NCBI GenBank assembly: GCA_963665215.2
Contig: CAXXWW010000003.1
Span: forward strand, 62,001-126,000
Length of the DNA: 64,000 nucleotides
DNA from: G963665215 sp963665215
GTDB taxonomy: Bacteria; Chloroflexota; Dehalococcoidia; Lucifugimonadales; CAUZJF01
Direction of reading: 5' to 3'
Below the pieces are notes generated by a model. That model worked only from the letters and a program-made list of their open reading frames with translations, was not told where the DNA came from and ran no database searches. The position numbers and the translations under genes were made by a program. Positions 29,710 through 38,692 of this stretch are shown here, in pieces; position 1 is the first letter of the stretch; each line of letters begins with the position of its first letter.

Positions 29710-30011
29710 CGCCTTGCGCCCGGCAATCCCGCCTTCGTGAGCGCGGCCTCTAAAAAATCGTTCTCCAACGCAAGCTCACCGATCTTAGCGTGAAGGACCT
29801 TCATATCTACCGGCTTTTCAGCCTGCCCTGTCCCGGCCCCAAATAACTGCGCCGCCCGATCCAGCAACTGGGTCTTCCATTGCGTGATCTGGTTCGGGTG
29901 CACATCGAACTGGCTTGCCAGCTCCGAAAGTGTCCGATCGCCGCGCACTGCGGCAAGAGCCACCTTCGACTTGAACTCTGCCGAGTGGTTACGGCGGGGT
30001 CGTCTGCTCAT
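29706..30011 (-). CDS. IS3-family transposase OrfA
   Basis: 101 residues: a helix-turn-helix DNA-binding domain (SAEFKSKVALAAVRGDRTLS, FDVHPNQITQWK) followed by a leucine-zipper-like helix (KVLHAKIGELALENDFLEAA). It recognises the element ends and works with OrfB. Confidence 0.95.
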   Translation of the reverse strand: MSRRPRRNHSAEFKSKVALAAVRGDRTLSELASQFDVHPNQITQWKTQLLDRAAQLFGAGTGQAEKPVDMKVLHAKIGELALENDFLEAALTKAGLPGARR

Positions 30012-30551
30012 CTCTCGCTCCTGTCTCCGAGAGCACTATCATGCCCTCAATCAGGCAGCGATTCCACTTATCCCCCTGTTCAGATTTCCGGAGCCACTTC
30101 TAGGACTACCCTGACAGAGACCGGATCGTGCTGGTAATGGACAATCTCAACACTCACAAGCTGTCCTCGCTATACGAGGCATTCGAGCCTGCTGAGGCGA
30201 GGCGTATAGCTGAGCGACTGGAGATACACTACACTCCCAAACACGGGAGTTGGTTGAATATGGCGGAGATAGAGATCGGTGTGCTGGCTCGACAGTGCCT
30301 GGACCGACGGATTGCCAATCAAGACATCCTGCGCGGCGAGGTCAATGCTTGGCAGAATCAACGCAACCGGGATGTGATACGAGTGGATTGGCGCTTCACT
30401 ACCGAGGATGCGCGCATCAAGCTAAAGTCACTCTACCCATCAATACAAAAACGTTGAACCACTAGGCATCGAATCAACTTTCTCCATGCCGACCCAGCCT
30501 GAACCTAAAGTCATTGACTTGCACCAATATCGGACTCGGATGGGGCTTTAA

Positions 30552-30842
30552 GGTGCAAGGCCCTTGCCAAGGGAGAGGGGGACACAGGGGGTGAGGGTTT
30601 CGCTAGAAGGTCTTAGTCGTTCGACATTCGAGTTCTACCCCTGAGGCACCGTCCTCACAAATACGTTCGGCACGTACCGTCGTCCATTATGACGGTGGAG
30701 TTTGAGCAACCCAACCCCACCGTCCGTCTTGACCTCACCCCACATATCCCGTACCGTATGCGCCGTCGGGCCTCCGGCCTGCGCCAGCCCGACGGATACC
30801 CCGGGAGGTGTTGATTCGCCGGTAAGCACGAACGCAAAGTGG
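30552..30842. repeat. Intergenic region with CCTTGCCAAGG hairpin repeat
   Basis: About 30561-30602 holds the word CCTTGCCAAGGGAGAGGGGG then ACACAGGGGGTGAGGGTTTCG, also found at about 32780-32830 and, in part, near 8070 and 42470. It is a dispersed intergenic repeat next to the end of the IS5-like element. The remainder leads into the VOC gene; no other gene is seen. Confidence 0.6.
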
Positions 30843-31304
30843 ATGAATCACACCGGGTTCGTGGTCGCGGACATGGAGCGAGCCCTCCACTTCTACCGCG
30901 ACCTCATGGGGTTTTCAGAAGAACGCAACCTCGTGGTAGAGGGCGAGTACATCTCCCGGCTGGTTGGGTACCCTGACGCGAAGCTGCACATCGTGTATCT
31001 GGGCCTGGGAGACATGAGACACGCGGTCGAGTTACTCCAGTACCTGAACCCGGCTGGGTCTCCGGCGGCGCCCCTCGAGCGGAACAGTGTCGGGGCCGCT
31101 CACCTGGGAATTATCGTGGAGGACCTTGACTCACTTTATGGCGAGCTGTCGGCGAAAGGTGTGAGGTTCGTCAGTACCCCCGCTCTACGTCCCGACGCTC
31201 AGTACCCGTGGGCGCGAAAGGCCTGCTATCTTCAGGACCCAGAGGGTAACTGGCTAGAGTTCATGGAGCGCCAGCCGCCCCCACCGGGCGCAAGCATAGT
31301 CTAG
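30843..31304 (+). CDS. VOC-family (glyoxalase/dioxygenase fold) protein
   Basis: 153 residues with two beta-alpha-beta-beta-beta modules. HTGFVVADMERALHFYRD is the first strand with a metal-type His, HLGIIVEDLDSLYGEL starts the second module, and DPEGNWLEFMER at the end carries the typical Glu ligand. Members include glyoxalase I, methylmalonyl-CoA epimerase and extradiol dioxygenases; which one is not decidable. The ATG at 30843 starts right at the domain; a GTG a few codons earlier is possible. Confidence 0.8.
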   Translation: MNHTGFVVADMERALHFYRDLMGFSEERNLVVEGEYISRLVGYPDAKLHIVYLGLGDMRHAVELLQYLNPAGSPAAPLERNSVGAAHLGIIVEDLDSLYGELSAKGVRFVSTPALRPDAQYPWARKACYLQDPEGNWLEFMERQPPPPGASIV

Positions 31305-31456
31305 GGTTTCGGTCGCCTGATTTTCCGCTGGAAGCGCTTTTTCTACCACAAGGGTTCCCATTTGCTTTCAGCCAACCCGACTACTAGTCCTAAGAGCGTC
31401 TAACAGTACCCATGGAGATTGAGGGAGTCCAGAGGGGGCGTCCCCCTCTGGTGGGG

Positions 31457-32742
31457 TGTATGGACCGGACACATGGTGGACGGGTGTTCGGAGACATGGT
31501 GGACACATTTGAGTATGTTAGGCATCGTGCCTGAGGTCAAGCTGGGCGATTTGATGAGTGGCGAAGAAGACGTTCCAGACTCCATCGTCAGTTGTCGGCC
31601 GAATAGCCACTGGCATGCCCTTGAAGGCCTTAGGTACCTTGAAGATACGGCCAAACAACTGGAGCCTACCTTTGTCGTGAACACGGCGTACCAGGTCGGT
31701 TGGTTCGTACTCCAAGGGTGGAAGGACCTCGGGAAACAGTCTTTGGCTCACTTGGTACTTGGTGGCCGGAGTAGCAAGGTCAAGGGCGTCATGGGGCCGC
31801 TCCAAGTTGTAGATGTCCCGCCACAGGTCGAAGGCTCTCTGGCAGTGCGCCAGATCAGTGAAGCTGCTCCCCTGCAGCACTTCAACGGTCATGGTTCGGT
31901 GGAAGCGCTCATCTTTTCCCTGTGTCTGAGGGTGATAAGGGCGTCCATGACTGACTCCGATGCCCAACCTCAGCAGCCAGACTGTAAAAGGTGTGTAGGG
32001 GTGGTCTTGGTCATGGCCCCACGGGGAGCCATTGTCCATCAACATTGTGTTGGGCAGGCCGTAGCGCCGGAAGATAGCCGTCAGGCGCTGTTGCACCATC
32101 TCTCCCTGCTCGTTACCGCAGGCCTGCAGCCCCAAGGCAAACCGAGAGTGATCGTCCAGAACAGTCAGAGGGTGGCAGCGTCCTCGGGTAAGGGGGAAGT
32201 GGCCTTTGAAGTCCATCTGCCACAGGTCGTTGGGTGCCTGGTGTTCAAATCGCTGCCAGGAACGGTGCTTGGGCCCCTCGGCGGGGTCAATGCGGCCATG
32301 ACGACGCAAGATCGCCGTGATAGTACTGGGGGCCGGCATGTCCGCCTCAAACACATCCCTGCGGTCCAAAAGCCACCGTCGCAGCTTACGAGCTCCCCAG
32401 GCCGGATGGGCCGCACGGGCAGACAGCACCGCCTGCTCAACCTGCGATGGGGTACGTGCAGGCGAGTAGTGAGGCCGCCGCGGCAGCTCGACCAGGCCTG
32501 CCTCGCTCCCTTCACGGAAACGCCCAAGCCACTTGTATCCAGTCGTAGGGCTGATCCCGAAGCGACGGCAAAGGCCCCTTTTGTTGGTGCCTTCAGCCTG
32601 CGCCAGCTCCACGAACTCTCTCCTCTGAGACATAACGGACATCTCCTTCCATGGCATGACCACCTCCTTGTAATGAAGTCATGCCTATTATGGTGTCCAC
32701 CATGTCCCCGAACATGTGTAAGCTATGTCCCCGGTCTATACA
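31457..32742 (-). mobile_element. IS481-type insertion sequence, copy 2
   Basis: 1286 bp with the same ends as copy 1, flanked by a 6-bp GTGGGG duplication. It too lies in a C/G-rich intergenic hairpin region (CCAGAGGGGGCGTCCCCCTCTGG just to the left). Confidence 0.95.
31518..32663 (-). CDS. IS481-type DDE transposase
   Basis: 381 residues, the same as the protein at 4903-6048: helix-turn-helix, then DDE segments LWQMDFKGHF, TMLMDNGSPWG and GKDERFHRT. The near identity of the two copies points to recent movement. Confidence 0.95.
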   Translation of the reverse strand: MVMPWKEMSVMSQRREFVELAQAEGTNKRGLCRRFGISPTTGYKWLGRFREGSEAGLVELPRRPHYSPARTPSQVEQAVLSARAAHPAWGARKLRRWLLDRRDVFEADMPAPSTITAILRRHGRIDPAEGPKHRSWQRFEHQAPNDLWQMDFKGHFPLTRGRCHPLTVLDDHSRFALGLQACGNEQGEMVQQRLTAIFRRYGLPNTMLMDNGSPWGHDQDHPYTPFTVWLLRLGIGVSHGRPYHPQTQGKDERFHRTMTVEVLQGSSFTDLAHCQRAFDLWRDIYNLERPHDALDLATPATKYQVSQRLFPEVLPPLEYEPTDLVRRVHDKGRLQLFGRIFKVPKAFKGMPVAIRPTTDDGVWNVFFATHQIAQLDLRHDA

Positions 32743-32844
32743 GTGGGGGTCTGGGGGATACCCCCCAGATTGACTCAATTCCCCCTCTCCCTTGCCAAGG
32801 GAGAGGGGGATACAGGGGGTGAGGGTTTCGTTTGAGGCTCTAAG

Positions 32845-34563
32845 CCCGAATCCACCGAAGGACACCGATGGACGGCGTGAGGAAAGCGGAAGGGGGGTGA
32901 GGGAGCTACAGGGGAAATAGCCTGGGTTCCATTTGGGGTAGGGAGGTCGGCGGACGGTCTTCATCGCCGCACAGGGGCCCCTATGGCCGTCTGCGGGAGC
33001 TGCGATGCGCGGGATGGCGAGAGAATACGCAGCAGGGAACTCTCTCGGACCGGGCTGGCACGAGTCTGCGGGGATCTTCGGTTGTCCGGTGGGTGGGTCG
33101 GTCGCCGACGGTGCCGTCAGGCCGGGAGTGGAATGGCTCGCAGCCGGGCCAAGGCGCGGCTGAACTTCTCAGCCCAAGGCCAGCGATCCGGAAGATGCAG
33201 GGTCAACCGGCGTGCCGAGCGGGTGAGCCGTCCGGCCAGGGAGAAGAACCGCCGCCGGAGGGTCTTGGTGGTGGCTATCCGCTCTCCCAGACCGATCCGC
33301 GCCGTCCAGCGGGCCAGGTTGTGGGCCATCGTCTGGACGGCCAGCCAGGCGCCGTTGGCGGCGAAGCGGCCCGAGGGGAGATGGTTCAGCCCGACGCCGT
33401 ACTTGAGGTCGCGTATGGCATTCTCGATCTCGGCGTGGCGGCGATGGTCAGCCTCCAGTTCGAGCAACTCCCCGTCCCGGTCGGTGATGAAGCCATGATA
33501 GCTGTATTTGGCGAAGAGGGCCAGTTGGGAACCGGGCGTCGGCTTCACCCGCCGGACGATGAGCCGTACCGGCGCGGCGTCCGCCTCGGCCTGGAAGGGG
33601 GTGCAGGTGGTCTCGGCCACATCGGCGGCGCCGTCCATCCAGTAAGGAATCGGCGTCCAGGCATCTTCGGGTATCGCCTCGATGAGATTGTGCAGGCTTT
33701 TGTGCTGGCGGATGGTGATGGAGAAGCGGACATCCATCTTGCGGCAGACGGATACCACGCCATGAGTGTAGAACCCGCTGTCGGCCCGTAGCGTGAGTCG
33801 TCCGTTGGCCCCAGCGTAGCGCACCCGTCCCACCGTCTCCCGCAGGAAGTGGGCGGCGCCGCGGGCGGTGTTGGCCCGGCCCTCGCGCAGCCGGGACATC
33901 AGCACGTCTCCGGTGCCGGCGGCGATGGCCAGCAGCGGGTGGTAGCCCCGCTTGCCGGTATAGCCGTGGTGGCGCGCTCCCTCCTTGGCCAGTCCGTAGG
34001 TCTCGCAGATGGTGGAGTCCAGGTCAATGGTCAGGGGCCCGTCGCCGGGTCCCGCCCCGGCCTGCCAAGCCCGGGCCAGCAACTCGCGGCTCACCCGGTC
34101 GAGTTGACGGACGTGGCCCCACCGGAAGCTGCGCAGGAAGGTGCCCAGGGTGGATGGCGCCTTCACCGTGCCGCCCAGGGTGCAGGCCGTCCCCCCGGTG
34201 CGCAACACATCGGCGTCGTCAATGCAGTCGCCCCCAGCCAGCGCAGACGCCACCAGCGTCATCATCTTGTCGCTCGTGTTCGCCCGCCCCGGGGCATCGC
34301 CCAGGTCGAGGCGCTGCCGGACGAGTTCGGGCAGGCCGAGGTGCCGCGCCAGGGTGGCCGGAAGGAGCAGCCCGGCATTGGCCACCAAGCGGCGGTCGTC
34401 GAAGGTGATTTGGATCCGGTCGGGGTGGTTGCGTGGCAGCATCTACTGGGTGCTCCTTTTCCGGGGCCGTTTTTTTGCTACAAAACCATTATCCCAGAAG
34501 CACAGGAGCACCTTCTTGCCGCCTCAGGACGCTAACCCGACGCCCTCCTTCGGTGGATTCGGG
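32845..34563 (-). mobile_element. IS1380-family insertion sequence, copy 3
   Basis: 1719 bp, opposite orientation to copies 1 and 2, flanked by CTAAG on both sides (5-bp target duplication). Target sites of the three copies share the form CTWAN. Confidence 0.95.
33117..34442 (-). CDS. IS1380-family transposase
   Basis: 441 residues, intact, with the family motifs listed for copy 1; it has TVKAPST as in copy 2. The start ATG is at 34442, 121 bp inside the element end. Confidence 0.95.
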   Translation of the reverse strand: MLPRNHPDRIQITFDDRRLVANAGLLLPATLARHLGLPELVRQRLDLGDAPGRANTSDKMMTLVASALAGGDCIDDADVLRTGGTACTLGGTVKAPSTLGTFLRSFRWGHVRQLDRVSRELLARAWQAGAGPGDGPLTIDLDSTICETYGLAKEGARHHGYTGKRGYHPLLAIAAGTGDVLMSRLREGRANTARGAAHFLRETVGRVRYAGANGRLTLRADSGFYTHGVVSVCRKMDVRFSITIRQHKSLHNLIEAIPEDAWTPIPYWMDGAADVAETTCTPFQAEADAAPVRLIVRRVKPTPGSQLALFAKYSYHGFITDRDGELLELEADHRRHAEIENAIRDLKYGVGLNHLPSGRFAANGAWLAVQTMAHNLARWTARIGLGERIATTKTLRRRFFSLAGRLTRSARRLTLHLPDRWPWAEKFSRALARLRAIPLPA

Positions 34564-34844
34564 CTAAGTGACACCTGCTTTGACATTCATTTCAAAGGTG
34601 GACAATAGTGGCGCGGAATTCTTACCGCGGAGTTAGTAATTAGGAGGCAAGCCATTGTATTCTCAAGTACTAAGGGTCAACATCCAGCCAGGCAAGATGG
34701 ACGAAGCAATTGCTATTTTCAAGGACTCTGTAGCGCCAGCCATTCATGGGTGGAGCGGCTTGCAGATTGGCCGTATGCTGGTAGACCGTGCGGGAAACAA
34801 GATTATGGCTGTCAGTTTCTGGGACAGTCAGGCAGATGAGGCTA

Positions 34845-36081
34845 GTGGTTCAACGTTTTTGTATTGATGGGTAGAGTGACTTTAGCTTGATGCGCGCATC
34901 CTCGGTAGTGAAGCGCCAATCCACTCGTATCACATCCCGGTTGCGTTGATTCTGCCAAGCATTGACCTCGCCGCGCAGGATGTCTTGATTGGCAATCCGT
35001 CGGTCCAGGCACTGTCGAGCCAGCACACCGATCTCTATCTCCGCCATATTCAACCAACTCCCGTGTTTGGGAGTGTAGTGTATCTCCAGTCGCTCAGCTA
35101 TACGCCTCGCCTCAGCAGGCTCGAATGCCTCGTATAGCGAGGACAGCTTGTGAGTGTTGAGATTGTCCATTACCAGCACGATCCGGTCTCTGTCAGGGTA
35201 GTCCTCGTCGACCAGTTCCTTTATCACATGCGCCCAGTCCACCTTCGTGCGACGCTCTCTGACCTCGACTCGGCGCCATCCGTCCAACGGTGCAAACAGC
35301 ATGAACAGGCTGCTCACTCCATTGCGCTCGTATTCGTAGTCGTATGCCGCCGATAAGCCGGGCGCTGCGGGACGCGGCACTCGCGTCTCCTTGACTTGCT
35401 GTTTGCTCGTCTCATCCATGCACACCAGAACCTCATTCCCATCGTACGGCCGTTGGTAGACCTCCAGTACGTCTTCCATCGCGCACACAAACTCCGCGCT
35501 CTGACCGGGCGGGATGCACCAACTCTGCTTCAGCCACGGCTTCAGTTCGTTTTTTTTTAAGCGCCTGGCGAACCGTCTCGGTGCTAATGGTCCCGACTAT
35601 CTCACACTCGACCAACTGGTCAGCCAACAGCTTCAGGGTCCAACTGGCACGCCCCTCCGGCGGTTCCCCGCAGGCCATCGCTATCAACCGTGCTTCACCT
35701 TCGCCGTCCAGTCTCTTTTGACGCCGACGCAGTTGCTTTTTGCGATTCAGCGCAGACTCGACCCCCTCCTCCACACAGCGCTTGCGTATTCGCTCGACCG
35801 TTGACTGTCCCACACCGAGCGCGCTGGTGATGTCCGCGTCCTTCATTCCCCCGTCCGAGCGTGACTCATCGCTCATCAGCAGAATGCGCGCATGGGTCTG
35901 TTTGTACGCCGCAGCCCGACCGCGTGAGACCAAGGCGTTGAGTTCCTGTTGTTCGTCGGTAGTCAGTCTGATACGGTACTTCTTGGTAGACATCATGGTT
36001 CCTCCTCGGTTCAACGTTACGATTGAACCCCCAAGAGGAACAATGACTATCATGGTATTCATTTCAATGATGTTGGACCAC
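34845..36081 (-). mobile_element. IS630-family element gamma
   Basis: 1237 bp between TA dinucleotides (34843-34844, 36082-36083). Sequence and length equal those of copy beta. It is inserted in the ABM-like gene. Confidence 0.95.
34850..35996 (-). CDS. IS630 transposase, orfA/orfB with A9 frameshift tract
   Basis: Same two-frame arrangement as in copy beta: OrfA from ATG 35996 with a helix-turn-helix, nine A at 35550-35558 (T on the plus strand), then the DDE half with VCMDETS, VLVMDNLNTH and the C-terminal IQKR. The full enzyme needs a +1 shift. Confidence 0.8.
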
Positions 36082-36206
36082 TAGTCTCACGTCGAGTGGT
36101 CCCTACCAGGAGCAGGTTGCCAAATTAGCAGCCTTGTTCGCTGGCCCGCCAGAAGTTGACGTTTATGAGGAGGCAGTAGAGGTGTAGGGCTGTCTGGGGG
36201 AGACCA

Positions 36207-36992
36207 ATGAACAACGGGCGGCCCTTCCGGCTAGGCTACAACACCAACTCCTGGGGGCGCACACCGGACCTGGACGCGATGCTGGGCGACATCGCCGGCG
36301 CCGGATGGGAGGGGGTGGAGTTTATAGGTCTCTCCCTCGACTGGCTGGGGACGCCCCGCCACCTGAGGGGCCTTCTCGACAAGCACGGCCTGGAGGCGTC
36401 CGCTGTGTTCGGTCGCCTGGACAGCCTGGGGGACGACGCCGAGCAGATGCTCGAGCGGGAGAGACGTCGGATCGAACATGCGGCCGAGCTGGGCTGCAAG
36501 GTCTACCCATTCACGGGCCCGCCGCGCGTGCCGCGCTGCCTGCCCGCCGACGACGAGTTCAAGCGGCTGGGTGAGCAGGCGGAGACGCTGATCGACCACG
36601 CCGCCGGCCTCGGCCAGACACTTGCGTTCCATGCCCATCCCAACACCGTGGTGGAGACCGAGGCGGAGCAGGACCGTCTTTTTTCATACGCCGGTCGGTT
36701 GCAGGTCTGCGTGGACGTGTCGATAGCGGCCCTGATGCGAGAGGATGCGGTCGCCCAGCTCCGCAAGTACCGCGACCGCCTGGGCTACGTCCACATGAAG
36801 GATGTGGCCCCGGGCAAGTTCTGCATAATGGGCCGGGGTATGGGCCTGCTCGATTTTGGTCTGATTCGACAGACGCTGCTTGACATCGGATACAAAGGCT
36901 GGGTAGACGGTGAGCTTGGCAGCGGGGCCGACACCGGTACCGTAGAGTCATGCTATGCAAATCGAGAATACCTGCGATCGCTGGGCTACTGA
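36207..36992 (+). CDS. IolE-like sugar-phosphate isomerase/epimerase TIM barrel
   Basis: 261 residues of the AP endonuclease 2-type TIM barrel. Conserved acidic and His segments occur in GVEFIGLSLDW, LAFHAHPNTVVE, VCVDVSIAAL, GYVHMKDVAPG and VDGELGSGA, the pattern of inosose dehydratase/isomerase-like enzymes with a bound metal. ATG 36207 follows tgggggaga. It precedes a Gfo/Idh/MocA oxidoreductase by about 295 bp, a pairing typical of inositol-like or rare sugar pathways. Confidence 0.8.
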   Translation: MNNGRPFRLGYNTNSWGRTPDLDAMLGDIAGAGWEGVEFIGLSLDWLGTPRHLRGLLDKHGLEASAVFGRLDSLGDDAEQMLERERRRIEHAAELGCKVYPFTGPPRVPRCLPADDEFKRLGEQAETLIDHAAGLGQTLAFHAHPNTVVETEAEQDRLFSYAGRLQVCVDVSIAALMREDAVAQLRKYRDRLGYVHMKDVAPGKFCIMGRGMGLLDFGLIRQTLLDIGYKGWVDGELGSGADTGTVESCYANREYLRSLGY

Positions 36993-37287
36993 TCGGCCCG
37001 TCCCGCGCTAGCAGGCTGATGAAGAATGGGGGAGTGCAGAGGGGGGAAAACCCCCGGCGCCTGTCCTGAGTAGCCCTTCCATGGTGGAATGGCGTACCGG
37101 AGGGAGCCTGCCGAAGGGCCGGGAGTCTGAGAGCCTGCCCTGAGCAACGCCGAAGGGGTGTCCCTCAGATTTGGTTTTTTCCCCCTTCCTGGCCAGAGCC
37201 TGCCGAAGGAAAGGGGCACAGGGGGATTGGTCGAGAGGTCTCTCAGCACCCTGCCAGATCCATCCTAGCATCAAGGAGGGTACACAG
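36993..37287. repeat. Intergenic REP-like repeats
   Basis: Holds gcaggctgatgaagaatggg, gggggagtgcagaggggggaaa and ccttccatggtggaatggcg words that recur near 40060-40140 and 42340-42420. No gene is seen. The last 15 bases contain aaggagg for the next gene. Confidence 0.6.
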
Positions 37288-38532
37288 GTGGAAAAGGTCC
37301 CGCTTTGTGTCATCGGCTGCGGCGGCATGGGCCACCGCCACATCCTGGGCTACAAGGAGCTGGAAGATAGCGGCATCTCCAATATCGAGGTTGTGGCCGT
37401 CTGCGACACGCAGCGCCAAAACGCCGAGCTGGGTGCAAGAGAGGTCGAGCGACTCTTCGGCAAGAGGCCCATGGTGTACACCAACATCGATGACGTGCTG
37501 GCGAACTCCGAGATTGCCGCCGTGGATGTCGTCACCGATCCGTCGAGCCACCACACCGTGGCGGTCCCGGCGCTCGAGGCCGGCGTGCACGCCATCGTCG
37601 AAAAGCCGCTGGGCATAACCATACGCGCATGCCTTGCGATCATGGACGCGGCCGAACGCGGTGGCGTTGTGCTGGCAACGGCGGAGAATCTGAGGCGCGA
37701 CCCACCCAACCGACTGGTGCGGGGTATTATCGACGAAGGGCTGCTGGGCGACCCCTACTACATGGTCCACAACACGCTGGGCGGCGACGATCTCATTAGA
37801 ATTACACCGTGGCGCCACCTCAAGGAGAAAGGCGCCATCGGCCTCGACTACGCCGTCCACATGGCCGACATCGTCCAGTACTACATGGGCGAATTCGAGG
37901 AGGTATACGGCCGCGGCATGATCGTGGAGCCGGTCCGCCGGCGGCCGGAGAGGGAGAGCAGCACCCTGGAGTCCTATCAGACGCGCTTCAAGTCCTACCC
38001 TGAATCGGTCCAGGCCACGGGCGAGGACTCGGTAATCGCCATGTACAGGATGAGCTCCGGCGCGATGGTCGCAATGGCTTATATCTCCTCGGGCCGCGGC
38101 GGCGCGGAGTTCGAGCGCAGCGTCCACGGACGGTGGGGGGCCATTCACGCGCCCGGAGACCGCAACGGCAAGCCCGTTATCCTACGACTGGAGGACCGGG
38201 AGCTGCGTGGCCAGGACATCTTGCCTCTCCTGCCCAACTTCCATATGAACGAGATCACCGAGCGGCTCTTCGGCGCGGACACTGTCGTCTACGACCTCCC
38301 GGCCCGGCCTATAGACGTCAAGCACATGGCGATTGAGTTCCACGACTTCGGCCAGGCCATATTGCAGGGCGGCCGGCCCGAGGTGGATGGACTTCATGGG
38401 ACGACGGCGGTCGCGGCGGTCCTCGGGGCCTATGAGTCGGCCCTGGCCGGGAGAGCTGTCAGCATCCGCGAGCTTCTCTCGGGAGAGGTCCGGGCATACC
38501 AGGAGGATATCGACGAGGCCCTTGGCCTCTGA
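37288..38532 (+). CDS. Gfo/Idh/MocA-family oxidoreductase
   Basis: 414 residues from GTG 37288, chosen because aaggagg lies just upstream and the Rossmann strand starts at once (VPLCVIGCGGMGHRHI). IVEKPLGIT holds the catalytic lysine; GAIGLDYAVHMADIVQYY carries the likely active-site His. Longer than average, with an extra segment around RRRPERESSTLE. It should act on a sugar or cyclitol with NAD(P), possibly with the upstream IolE-like isomerase. Confidence 0.85.
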   Translation: MEKVPLCVIGCGGMGHRHILGYKELEDSGISNIEVVAVCDTQRQNAELGAREVERLFGKRPMVYTNIDDVLANSEIAAVDVVTDPSSHHTVAVPALEAGVHAIVEKPLGITIRACLAIMDAAERGGVVLATAENLRRDPPNRLVRGIIDEGLLGDPYYMVHNTLGGDDLIRITPWRHLKEKGAIGLDYAVHMADIVQYYMGEFEEVYGRGMIVEPVRRRPERESSTLESYQTRFKSYPESVQATGEDSVIAMYRMSSGAMVAMAYISSGRGGAEFERSVHGRWGAIHAPGDRNGKPVILRLEDRELRGQDILPLLPNFHMNEITERLFGADTVVYDLPARPIDVKHMAIEFHDFGQAILQGGRPEVDGLHGTTAVAAVLGAYESALAGRAVSIRELLSGEVRAYQEDIDEALGL

Positions 38533-38692
38533 GCGCCCTCCAACAGCCACGGAAGTCCCGGAGCCGCCTTTCGGACGGCGTTGCGCCCGACCTCTACGAG
38601 CGGGCGCGGGTTCGGTGCCGTCCCGTACCAAAAGTTGTATAATCCCGGCGAAGCCTTGCTTCGGCCAGCAATCGTTCGAGGAGGGACCAGCC

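Larger units (their letters stand above)
28817..30101 (-). mobile_element. IS3-family element
   Basis: 1285 bp with related ends AGAGGTGG and AGAAGTGG, both followed by CTGAACAG and GATAAGTGGAATCGC blocks. It interrupts IS630 alpha with a 3-bp AGG duplication (28814-28816, 30102-30104). Only one copy is seen in the window. Confidence 0.9.
23487..30462 (+). mobile_element. IS630-family element alpha, split by ISNCY-type and IS3 elements
   Basis: Ends are GTGGTCCAAC and GTTGAACCAC, flanked by TA on both sides. The sequence is present as 23487-24260, 28712-28816 and 30105-30462; these sum to exactly 1237 bp, the length of the intact copies beta and gamma. The first break carries a 3-bp GCC duplication (ISNCY-type), the second a 3-bp AGG duplication (IS3). 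OrfA starts at 23572 behind gaggaggaacc; the A9 slippage tract is at 24010-24018. Confidence 0.95.
22558..30551 (+). pseudogene. IS4/IS5-superfamily transposase split by a nested IS630
   Basis: The 5' part (22558-23486) reads STYPQDWSNYNLAQQTEKER through the DDE core (VDFAVDSTGFATT, VRELSADKAYSS, KRSNAETTMSMIKAKFGGAV) to QSFYEL. Removing 23487-30464 continues in frame as GIESTFSMPTQPEPKVIDLH to MGL and TAA at 30551. The first few codons and the left end of the element were lost at the IS256 B junction. This is the oldest layer of the nest. Confidence 0.85.
34655..36187 (+). pseudogene. Antibiotic-biosynthesis-monooxygenase-like (ABM) gene split by IS630
   Basis: Start TTG 34655 behind a strong aggagg. 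The first half reads MYSQVLRVNIQPGKMDEAIA to FWDSQADEA; after removing the IS630 (34845-36081) and one TA the frame continues SLTSSGPYQEQVAKLAALF and ends YEEAVEV, stop 36187. The whole is about 98 residues, a single ferredoxin-like ABM/Dabb domain. It is broken by the element; the element's own bases only add SGSTFLY before a stop. Confidence 0.8.
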
